64,000 nucleotides of DNA from Clavelina lepadiformis (lineage: Eukaryota; Chordata; Ascidiacea; Aplousobranchia; Clavelinidae). The notes under the pieces are model-generated. The model saw only the letters and a list, made by a program, of their open reading frames with translations. It searched no databases and was not told the origin of the DNA. Below are positions 12,851 through 23,640 of this stretch, in pieces (the stretch's first letter is position 1; each line of letters begins with the position of its first letter). The position numbers and the translations under genes are program-made. The DNA lies in NCBI RefSeq assembly GCF_947623445.1, contig NC_135242.1:19344001-19408000 (forward strand), given 5' to 3'.

Positions 12851-13331
12851 CTAACCTAACCACCTATCTTAAACAACGGGCAACAGGACGTACTTACCGT
12901 AAAATAGTCACTCTGTAAGCTTAAACTTATCATTTAACATATGCGATTTTCCATCTAAGAGACTGATATTATTTATAATTATATACTGTATAAGGTTTTC
13001 ACGGGTTATAAACAGATTACCTATACTGAAGTAATGAAGTTGCTATTTTATGGACTAAGCCGAGTTTATTAAACCATTGTTTATAGCTTAGCAGTAAGCA
13101 AGCCCAACTGAAAAAGGCACAGAAAGTTGGCTATGTGTCAATTTTCCAGTGCCAAAATACCGTTTTGCAGTGAAATCATAAATATGTATCAAGTATTATT
13201 AAATATTATGATATCATAAGTATTATGCTGAAGAGGTACAAATTTTGAAGTTAGATTTATTGGTATAATTTATTAAGTGCACTCAAAGCAAACTTTCTGA
13301 CACGGTTTGCAGGTTGAGATAAACTCCTAGA

Positions 13332-16300
13332 ATGATTGAGTTTGATGCAGTATTGAGAAGCTATGGCAAAAGAGCCGCCCTTAAGCAAGTCCTTTTCACT
13401 GCACTTGTTTACTGGAATGCCTTGCCATTTGGAATGCATACTCTAGCACCAATTATGTATGCAGCTCCAGCCAATTATAGGTAAGATACAATGCCAAAAC
13501 AAACCTAAATAGATTCGCCGAATATCGCCTGTGTGGACGTTTCTGGCGAACACAAATACAAATGACAGCGAATCCTAATACAATATTACTTATAAATTTA
13601 TTTGCTGGTAAGAAATGGTGGTCTATTTTCCTGGCTAAGGTAAACAAAAGTCAACAGTTTTTGCTGAGGGTCATTGACTTTTGCTTTTTAAATCGCAATT
13701 TCATTATTAATTTTTAGCTATTGTGTCACATTACAAACAAGATTTGGTGACTTTTTGATAAAATTTTATCATCTGGTGCTGATACGTATAAATTTGGGAT
13801 TCGTTTATGTTGACATTTATGGTATTTGGATTCGCATGTACTTAACAATCTTCTTGCAGGTCATCTCTACTTAAAATCAAATCAATGCACTTTTATCTTC
13901 AATACTTTCTAGTAGTTAATTAGTTGTGTTGTTGTTTTTTATTCTTTCAGATGTAACGCTAGCATTTCCTTGGACGGTAAAAATTTTCCCTACAATACAA
14001 CTATTTATGCAAACCTTGCTCCAGGTTTTTCCTCGGACAAATGTATGAAGTAAGTGGTAATTGACTGGGAAGTAAAGATGAAGTTTGTAACATCAGCACA
14101 ATGTTTGCCTGTATGATGAAATCTATATTTACTCTCAAGGTTTGCATCCTTATTTCAACTTTGAAATAGAAAATGCAATTAATATATTATGCAGATTGAT
14201 AACATCTTGCAAAGAAAATCACACTGAAAAATGTTCAAATGTTTCCATTCATGAGGAGCAATGTGATTCTGGGTACTGGTTTGATCGTATGGAGTTTACA
14301 AATACCATTATTATGGAGGTGAGATTCATTGTGTGATGATACCATATACGTACAAAAATTGTGCTGAACTGTTTAATCTTTAGCACAAAACTTGATGTTT
14401 TATTCCGATATATGATTATTGTGACATTCTTAATGATTTTTTTGCTAATACGTTTGTCTGCCAGTGTGCCAACCATTACAGACGAGATCAGTTAATCGCA
14501 TACCGGTCTAACGCATAAATTGCTTTATCGCATAGAATTCCACAATCCCAAACCATTCTCATACACATGTAAAAAAAATACATCGGTTAATCACATAAAC
14601 CGATTAGTTGATTAGAAATTCTCGATTGATTTGCAGATTTATATCACTTAATCGCAAATTTTTCTTGAAGAAGCTTTGCATTGTTCTGTTTTATTCTTAT
14701 CCTAACTAAGCAGGTCCATAAAGACACATTATTACCGCAATGAGTTTCGGTTGTTCACATTACAATATTAATGATATTTTGACTGTGACACCATTACAAA
14801 TTTCATGGTGAAACAAGAAAACTTTTTCATTATATAATCATACAACATACTTGATATCAGGCACAAAGTAGTTTAACTCAACTATCGATTTTTTAAGTCT
14901 TGAAATACTATTTTTTAGTACTTAAGGAACAACCCATTATATCATTTCCTGTGCTACTATTCATTCTGTTGTATTGATGAAAATGTTGTTTAACACGTGT
15001 TCACAAAATGTAACTCAGTTTGTGATATTTTAAAGTGGGGCCTTGTATGTGACAAGAAGATTAAGATATCTATTGCGACTTCCCTATACATGGCTGGCAT
15101 GTGGCTTGGATCAATCTTCTTTGGCTACATATCAGACAGGTTAGCTATAAATATGATGCTCGAATTGTCTATTCTTTTTAACAACATATTACGCTTGTTG
15201 TAAGTAGCATGGCTTGAATAAACAGATTTGGAAGAAAGCCTTCTATGATTGCTGCAGTTATTGGGGGAATGGCTGCAAGTTTGTCTTTAAACTTAGCTGT
15301 TGATTTTTGGACATTCCAATTACTTCGATTTTTTGTTGGTGTCTTCTGTTATCCTGCATTTATGATATCATTTATATATGGTAAGATGCCTGCATATTAA
15401 TAGTTTGAACCGTTTTGAAGTTTATTATTTTTGCTTTAGATGCAGTTATTTCAGTTAAAATTCCAGTAAAGAAATTGATAATTAAATGATGAGCATTGTA
15501 GAACTTTTGGTTTGTGTACTAATTTGTTTTTGTTTTCTTTTTAGCAATGGAAATAAACTACAAGCAGAGAACATTTGCAGGATTACTTATTCATGTGCCA
15601 TTTGCCGTGGGTCATGCTTTAAATTCCTTGATTGCTTTTTTCTGCAGAGACTGGAGACATTTTAATATCATCATTTCTCTGTTTTTTCTACCATATGTGA
15701 TTTTTCATTTCTTTGTAAGTAATTCTTACAGTGTAATTAATTTTATCAATTAAATGCAAATGCTACCTGAATTATGCTACTAAATAAGTGTTCAGTTAGT
15801 GCTAGCCACTTACTATGCTGCAGATTCCTGAGTCACCTCGCTGGTATTTTTCAAATGATCGCAATGAGGAAGGAAAAGCATCTGCATTGAAGTTTATTTC
15901 AAGCCATGAACTCAAAAAAGATGAAGAAAAAGCAATTTGGGAAGATGCAGCATCATCAGTAATCTTTTTGTTCTGATTTATATAATTTGTGACTTGATGT
16001 GTAATTTGTTTTGATTTATGTAATTACAAAACTTATTTGCAGAATAAAAATGGTCAACAAACCTACTCCGCAGTAGATCTATTTAAAGGAACTCGAATGA
16101 GAATAATAACCTTCAAAGTGATTTTTATTTGGTAATTTGGGTTTTGTTTTTCAAAGTGGTTTTTAAAACACAAAAGCCTAAAAATGAACTTAAAAGCTCC
16201 AACCATAACTTTACATTTTTATTTTACAGGTTTTCAACCAGTTTTTTATTTTATGGTTTGTCCTTGAACGTTGGTGCACTGAATGGAAATATATTTGTAA

Positions 16301-17144
16301 ATAATGCAATGAATGCAGGGGTTGAGATTTTAATTTCCATCTTAATTATTATAACCCTTGATAGGTATGTTTTTGAAGTTATGTATTTTCTATCTCCTTT
16401 GTCCTTATCTCTTGTGCAAATGTTTCGTAAGAATGTTGCAAGAATAAAGTATTGTGATTTTAAATATCAAAATTTAGGTATAAAATTTGCGGCATTTTAG
16501 GGTTGGAAGAAGGCACATGTTAGCTCTCACTATAACATTTTCTGGAATAAGTTGCATTATTAATGCAGTGATGAATAGCACGGTTGGTACAGGTAAATTT
16601 GTAAATGGTGAGCTGACTTAGCTCAGCTGTGTGCAAAATTTCTTTTTTTCAATTCAATTATTGTACTTTTTCACAAAAATTATAGATGTTTCGAGAGTTG
16701 TTGTGTCACTTCTGGGGAAAATTGGTGCTGCAGGGGCTTTTCAGATTCTGTACAATTTTACAGCTGAACTGTATCCTACTGTTATAAGGTATGTGGAAAG
16801 GAGAAAAATGTCCATTCTTTGTGAAAACATTCATATTTCAATCAAACCAATCTTTCATGTTATATTTTATCTTGCTTTGCAGGAGCAATGGCGTTGGTGT
16901 TGGAAGTATGGCCGCTCGCATTGGAAGCATATGCACTCCATTTGTCGTACGTCTTTATGATGTCATACTTTTTCTTCCTGATGCAATATTTGGTGTTGTT
17001 GCCGTTTTAGCTGGGTTGGTGGTGTTAACCCTGCCTGAAACAACAAGGCTTGCCCTACCACAAACATTAGACGAAGCTGAATTGTTATACATAAAACAAA
17101 AGCAGGGTAGAAGTGTTACACAGGAATCAAACTTAAGAGAATAA
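13332..17144 (+). CDS. SLC22-family organic ion transporter, 12 exons, 538 aa
   Basis: Exons 13332-13480, 13951-14049, 14195-14318, 15036-15139, 15226-15380, 15545-15714, 15824-15958, 16043-16131, 16230-16364, 16501-16592, 16686-16788, 16883-17144; 1617 nt in consistent phase. The product is a major-facilitator transporter of SLC22 (OCT/OCTN/OAT) type: start MIEFDAVL, a first membrane helix, a large extracellular loop with cysteines and N-glycosylation sites (NASI, NTTI, NHTE, NVSI), CDSGYWFDR then MEWGLVCD, the GSIFFGYISDRFGRK loop after TM2, the IPESPRWY intracellular motif, LDRVGRRHML, AELYPTVIRSNGVGVGSMAARIG before the last helices, and LPETTRLALPQTLDEAE near the C-terminus. Length matches the family (about 550 aa). 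Plasma-membrane uptake or exchange of organic cations, zwitterions or anions is known for the family; the substrate cannot be read from sequence. Family assignment is secure, orthology is not. Confidence 0.95.
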
Positions 17145-18858
17145 CATCTCACTTTTGACCAATGATATACGGGTTTCTGACCTTAACTGTCAGAACCTTA
17201 ACCTTTATTGTCATAAGAAATTGTAGTTTACATCCCTAACTTACCTTGTTTGTTGTGTCATTTTGTTTTGAAATGTTTCCTGCTAAAACAATTTTGAAAA
17301 GCTTAAATTTTTGTGAGCTCAGTTTTTTTAATCGGATTGCTTTTTTCACTGTGCTGACTATTTATAACCGTGTATGTACCGTACGTTGAGTTTAAAGTTT
17401 ATTAGTTGCCTAAACGTTAAAATAGTTGTGCGTTACATTACATCGTACTACAGTTACATTACATTGTACTACATTACAGTTTGGCGCGGTAGGAACGGTA
17501 AATCATTACTAGTTGGTAACATAGGTAGACAGCACCGAATTATTATACGTACTTTTTCAGTACCAATACCGTCGGTACTTTTTCCGTAATAACTTTAACA
17601 AGTATGTTTTCAAAAATAGCCTACATGTTAATTAATCCTTAATAGTAATTTTAGCATCTGTTGATCTTTTTTAAGCTAAAAAATTAAGTTAAATTGCAAG
17701 CGATTAACGTCACAAATGGTTTGACCTGGAGTAACCTTTACTGGGGGCATAATAGCAACAAACATTGCATTTCCACCCCCAGAATCTTTTACACAAAAAG
17801 TACCGAATACCAGAACCGTCGGTGCATTTTTGCCAAGTACCAGTGCGGTTACCGACGGTACTTTTAAAGTACCGACTGCCCACCTCTGGTTGTTAATAGC
17901 ATGCGCTAATACACAAACAAAAAGTGCCAAAGCCTAAAAGGCTTACAACGTTCATGAAAATACTGATGGTATTTGCTGATAACAAGTAAAGGTCAGTTTA
18001 GATCGAAATTTTACTGTTAAACTAATTTACCACTACTTCAGGGATTACTATGTGGGTTTGGTGACTATGCTAACCTATACCATCTTATAGCTGCTAGCAC
18101 GATTGTATTATAGCTATCTTGCATGTTTAAGCTCTTGGGTTTTGCCATTTTTTTGCTGCTTATTAACTGGTCGTGAGCATGTGTTTTATTGTGCTCTAAC
18201 TACAACCGTTAGCATCGCAACTTTCGCTCCGCACAGTTAATGGTGAAAAATAAACAATACAATCTAAAGCTGATAAAGGTTAACTTGTATGCGTGTCTGC
18301 CCTGGCACAACGCAAGCTATGATTGTTTATGATAAAAAATTAGCAGAAATTCTACATAATAAGAAATAAAAATTTTATTTCTGTGTAATCACAATCCTGC
18401 TGAACTGCGGTGTCGTGCTGCTCGCTGCATCTTTGAGGAAGTTCCTGTCATAAATGCTAAATTTAGATTAGGCTAAATATGAAACGCTTTTTGTCTGTTT
18501 CCTGTTTGAATTCCTCTGACCTCTAGACTGTTTAGCCTGGGCTTGGCTCTCTTCTAACTCTTGAACATGTTTTATAAGCTTTCGCACCAACATGCGGACT
18601 AAGCTAAGTTGAAGTTGGTAATACGTATAGATAGGCCTATAGGCTAAGCTACTGGATCAGTACAGTACGACACATTATGCTAACTTAGGCTACAGTACTT
18701 AATGCTGAATTAAGTTATTATTATCTGGCGTCAATACATAGCCTACAGCTTTTGGTTTTGCAGAGTTAAAGTGCCGGTATAAGTGTGAGTTTATAATATT
18801 TGCTCAGCACTTATGCACAGGCTAGGCTAGTCGATTAGGCTCGATAGAGTTTGTTGCA
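17145..18858. other. Intergenic, contains one MITE
   Basis: Between the SLC22 stop and the JmjC start. It holds a twofold 21-base tandem repeat (TTACATTACAT and GTACTACA words) at about 17432-17475 and the MITE at 17520-17888. The remainder, including the presumed JmjC promoter just before 18859, shows no recognisable element. Confidence 0.5.
17520..17888. mobile_element. hAT-like MITE, copy 2, with 8-base target duplication
   Basis: A 369-base non-autonomous element. The left end CATAGGTAGACAG and right end CTGCCCACCTCTG form an imperfect terminal inverted repeat. Flanks GTTGGTAA (17512-17519) and GTTGTTAA (17889-17896) match at 7 of 8 positions, as expected of a hAT target-site duplication. 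It shares its core with copy 1 at 12358-12850 but is about 120 bases shorter. Confidence 0.8.
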
Positions 18859-21800
18859 ATGATTTTCTTGTTGTTTTGCTTGATTTTTCAAAGCTTCTGT
18901 GTTATTGCTTTGGACGACTTCCCGCAGGGCCATCTTCAACCACTGGGCAATCAACGTCTTCCTTCAGTACCAATAGACGAATTTACTGTAAGTGAGAAAT
19001 TAACAGTAGAACCAAGACCGGGTCTAGTATACAAGTGCACAGCCACAGGATTTCTATGCACTAGACCCCAGCTACTCAAATCTCTGGTTGTGCACTTGTA
19101 TACTAAACCCCTAAGACCTAAAGGTAGATTATTATTGGCGAAAACAAATTCACAGAATAATATCTTTAACTTGATACCTTATCTGTGAGTTACTGATTTT
19201 TTAGCTTGATACAGCTCCAATTCCACAACAGTTTTATGAAGAATATGTAAAACCAAGCAGGGCTGCTATATTCCGTAATGTGTTGAAGGATGCAAAAGGC
19301 TTTAAGGTCTGGTCTGATGAATACATTCGTGAAAATTATGGTGAAATGGAAGTACGATTGGAAGGAAAGAAGGAAAAAGTAACTTCCATTCTAGTTGATT
19401 TAATAATTAGGCCTATTTAGATTTTGAAATTTATTTTATATTTCTAGTGCATATAGTAATCAGCCTATGTATTTTTGTAGGTGGTGGCTTATTTGTTATG
19501 TGCAATGTATTAAGTTTACATGTTTTTGTATTAGTTTAAAGCAGTGCTTCCAATGCGTGGTTAAATCTGCTAATTTACTGGTAATAATCCCACAAACATT
19601 GATGTTGGTACAAGTTATAATGAGTGCAGTAAAATTAGTAGATGAATTAGACTAATATTAGCATTATTGTTATTAACTTATTATGCTTACAATTAAACAC
19701 ACCAAAAAAGGCACAGAGCTTTGCATGTTGCTCGTAGGGCGGTGGCATTCCAATTGGTGAAAAGTACCTGGGACGAGACACTTTACGGCATTTTATTGAC
19801 AACTACCGTTCACCAAATTCCACAACCTACATTGTGTCAGAATTACCAGAACCAATGTTCAAAGAGGCTGGTGTAATTCCATCTGTAGGCGCATGTGGGG
19901 AGATGATGAGTCGTTTTGTTGAAATTGATTTATGGTGGAGTAGTGGCGGTTCTAGAAGTGTTATTCATAAGGTTTGAAAAATTAAAGTGTGATTTGACTG
20001 AGTTTCATGTGACATCAATTTTAAATAATCAAGAGCGTTAGCCATTCATTACTAACTCAATGAGCTAATGACAATGACTAATTGTATCCTTGTTTAAATG
20101 TATCCTTGCAGTTTACTTTTGTTCAACAGGATGCTTTTAACCAAATAAATTGCTTATATCGTGGCACCAAATACTGGAAACTCTTTGAATACAAATATGA
20201 GAAGTGGCTTTATAAACACCCGGAATCTACAGATGAAATTGGGGGGTAAGTATTACCACTCTCTATTTTATTATTCATCAGTCCAAGAGCTACCTTGAAG
20301 GATTTTATTTGCTAGCCAATATTATACCCATTTGTGGTTTGTTTAGATTTTCAGACATTAACGTGGGAGCCGTAGATTTATTCCAGCATCCTGACATGGT
20401 GAAAGTGCCATGGTCAAATTTTACTATCAACGCTGGAGATTGCCTTTTTGTTCCTAAAAGTATGTGAAACTGCAATTTTGTTTTTGTTGTACTTCAACAT
20501 TATTTTTCAGTAATAGTGTTGGTTGCTCATGAAGTGGTAAGTGTTATTGCATTGTGTTTTAAGGTTACTACCATCAGGTGGATTCTGTTGGCCCAATAAA
20601 TCTTGCGGTTTCAATTTTGTTTGGTAGAATGGATGGAAAAGAATCCATTGATACATCTGACTGTCATGACGAAATAGGTCACTGTTACTAAGTATTGGTC
20701 ATTTGGTCTCATAGTAAACGTTAAGCTTATTTTAGGTTGTGCTAAAAGTCAATATTGTAACAACGCAGTCTTCTTTTAGATTACAAAAGCATAAGATACT
20801 TAAGTGATTTTGATGTTATGTGGAAGTGGGCTGGAAAGGGTGTGATGTCTATGGGATATGGTGACTTTGAAGAAAATTATCGGTATTTGCTTTAGATGGT
20901 ATTTTTATTCCAGTTTGTCTTATTGGTGGCATTTGGTTGTAACAAATTACAGAGAAATCAAGGTAGTATCGGTGGTAACTGCTCAATAATGCAAAGTGAA
21001 ATATATTTAACAGAAAAGAGCTCATTGAACTTGCAAATGAACGTGATATCACAACTGAACGCATCAACGAAATGAAACTTGAAATGATCGGCGAAAGGTT
21101 GAGTTTTGGAGACATGGATAAGGTGAGACTGCTAAATAAACGAAGTGGGCTAGTTCCAAGTCCCCAGGACTTGGTCTAATACTCAATTATTGACATTGTA
21201 TGTTTACCACCAAGTTTCATGACTTACCTAACAAAAGAAATGAAAGTACTAAACTGGTGAATAAAGGAGTAAAGTCTTTGAAGTATTTACAAAATTTAGT
21301 AGTAAAATGTATATTTACTCTTGTTGGTACCAGAATCAACTGTCCACGGTGTAAGACTTAAATTACCTGATTATATGTTGAATACCACTCACAGTGTCTT
21401 TACTGAAAGTAGTACATGTTGCCTTATTTAATAGAGTTGCAATAACATTAGTAACGACATGATTTTCTATTAAGGCCTTTTCTTACCTTGATTTAAATGA
21501 TGATGGAAAAATAACTATATCTGAATTAAAAGAAGTCAATCGTACCCAACTGGCTAAATTTGCATTGGAGGTACAATTATTTTTACGTATCATTGTATTC
21601 CATTTGTTGTAGTAGTTTAAAACGTCTTTGCAGTAAAACCGGGCTGTAGAAATATCATATTAAGGTATAATTTATATAAAAATTATGGTGTATACTTTTC
21701 TTAGTATTTTATTTGTTGCTTAGTGTATTAGTTTATCACTCTTATTATAGATTGAAGTCTATGAACCATCTAACACCTATGACTTTGAATACTCCTATGT

Positions 21801-22443
21801 GTCTTATGATTTCGTACTAGCGATTTTGAAGCAAGTATTGAAATTTAAAGAGTCATTTTCAAGAAATTATTGGATTAAAGTTTATCAAAGAGTCAGCCAT
21901 GGAACTAAAGAATTTGCAAATGAGGTATATATATGGGCATATGCTTCACCTTAGATGTGCATGTTTAGAATTTAAGGTCAAATGAAAGACAAATATATGT
22001 GAGCAAGAGCAATTAATTTGACTGTTCAGCATGTTACTTTTCCTTTTTACTTAAACATTGCATTCTATGTGCACAAAGCTTTTATTCACCACCATAGACA
22101 CTTATAAACTTCAAAAATAATATTTCTTCAGATATTTACTGGTCTTGCCGGATCAGAAGACAATGATATGGTCTACAGCAAAGATGTGACAACAGATGTG
22201 ATAAAACATGCTTTACGAAATTGGCTTCGTTACTGGGTCCCACAATATTCACCAAGTGGGCAGCATCTGGAAAATGGAGAAATGGAAAACAATCGTAATG
22301 TTCAAGAAGTTGATGACGGTGTTTCACTTGGATACGGAGTGGAATTGATTCTCGACGACCCATACGATGGTACAATGGTTAAGCAAAATGTGCAAATTGA
22401 TCCTTTAAACGAAGCACATGCAAGTGCAAGAGATGAACTCTAA
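18859..22443 (+). CDS. ER-lumenal JmjC oxygenase with EF-hand and RDEL tail, 557 aa
   Basis: Exons 18859-18987, 19205-19378, 19738-19971, 20130-20245, 20347-20459, 20564-20677, 20780-20882, 21014-21122, 21475-21570, 21751-21924, 22132-22443; 1674 nt in consistent phase. An N-terminal hydrophobic signal peptide (MIFLLFCLIFQSFCVIA) is followed by a cupin-like JmjC domain, about residues 45-295. The Fe(II) triad is present: H178 and D180 in VIHKD, H259 in VPKSYYHQVD; lysines of GTKYWK (193, 196) are candidate 2-oxoglutarate ligands. A canonical EF-hand loop, DLNDDGKITISE, occupies 370-381. The protein ends in RDEL (554-557), a known KDEL-type ER retrieval signal. Together these predict a soluble 2-oxoglutarate-dependent hydroxylase in the ER lumen, possibly calcium-responsive. 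The fold resembles JMJD7/JMJD8/HSPBAP1-like hydroxylases, but I do not recognise a vertebrate orthologue with this domain order. Substrate unknown. Confidence 0.92.
19020..19110. repeat. Foldback repeat in JmjC intron 1
   Basis: Arms 19020-19045 and 19085-19110 are inverted copies of 26 bases (GTATACAAGTGCACA core) with about two mismatches and a 39-base spacer. The spacer contains a second, shorter partner (ACTAGACCC) for the outer part of the left arm. It could be a tiny MITE or simply a palindrome; no target duplication was found. Confidence 0.75.
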
Positions 22444-23640
22444 TCCTTGACTTCGTTGTGATGCAGTAGACGTATACTTTGCTTATGCCGACTTAATTTT
22501 TTAATGAGTTGCAATGTTTTTGTTCAAAATACGATACAGTAGATGCTTGTGGTCTAATGTGATTTTACGATGTTTGTCTTCATTTGAGAATCCTATGTAA
22601 CTTCTGCGTTTATGTTTTATTTTTTTACAGTATGCTAGTAAGCCTTTAGCAAGAGATTATCATGTAATTGCAAGCTTGATGCATTTTTGAAAGTTATGCT
22701 CGTCTGAACTTTACTGTTTTATGCCAAACAGAGATTATTGAGTTGTTAAAGCCAAACTGTGTCTTGCAGGAATAAAAGATGTTTCTAATCAGCAGAATGT
22801 CACAGTTTGTTATTAAGTCGATGGTTACCTGCGTTATTAGTTGTTTTCCCGCGTTAACAAAACCAAAATGCCTTGTAAAATAATAGTTAGAGGCGCTTTG
22901 TACAATGATCGCGGTTTCCTTGTCTTTTTACGCAGGATGTCGGAAACGATCTCAAAAATATAGTCGCCGTTGCCTGCTTAGAAACTTTCTATTTTGCTTG
23001 TATGTCAACAACTGTACTGGAATAACTATTATCTGAGAACACCTTAGTTTGCGAGCATTTTTATGAAATTTTGCCGTGGATCTTTTGCTCAAGAAATGAT
23101 TGGGTAGACAAACCGACTTGGTCATGCGACGTTTCAAATGATGAAAATGTGTATTATTTACGCGCCAATATCCAATTTGTATAGCCTACCGTACATCAAA
23201 AAAACGGTGACACCCGAAAATTCTGCATTCGTCACATTATTGTAACAGTCAGATAATATTGCACCGTTGCCACACAAGCATTGGCGTTCGCTACCACTTT
23301 TCCGGAGGAAACGTTAGAGTAAAAACTGAATCTAAATGCTAATACAATCAAAAATTGCCGATGATTATACACAACAGTATTTACAGTAATTCGGATTTCC
23401 GCTTTCCAGGAGGTCCCAATGCTCCGTTTGCATTCCTAGCAGCCGCCCATGCGTGTTGTAGCAACTTCGTAACCCTTTTATACTAGCATTAGCCTGCTTG
23501 GCATGTTGAGAAATTAGTTAATAATGACAAAAGTAGATAACAATGACATGAGTAGTTATATACTATACAGCAATATCGAAAATGACATGTAATGAAAGTG
23601 GTTGTTATCACAAACGCAAAGCAATGCCACATGTCATTAT
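22444..23640. other. JmjC 3' UTR and intergenic sequence
   Basis: Starts with the presumed JmjC 3' UTR to about 22795 (poly(A) signal at 22771). The remainder reaches the 3' flank of the first lysozyme gene. The last roughly 85 bases (23556-23640) are homologous, inverted, to the flank after the second lysozyme gene at 32131-32215. I see no gene. Confidence 0.55.
22771..22776 (+). terminator. Poly(A) signal of the JmjC gene
   Basis: AATAAA follows GTCTTGCAGG, about 330 bases after the stop. It is the first canonical hexamer I found downstream on this strand. Confidence 0.6.

Noticed and set aside
16129-16500. 123-codon ORF overlapping SLC22 exons
   Set aside because: It reads through an intron on both sides of the exon 16230-16364; the spliced model explains the conserved part.
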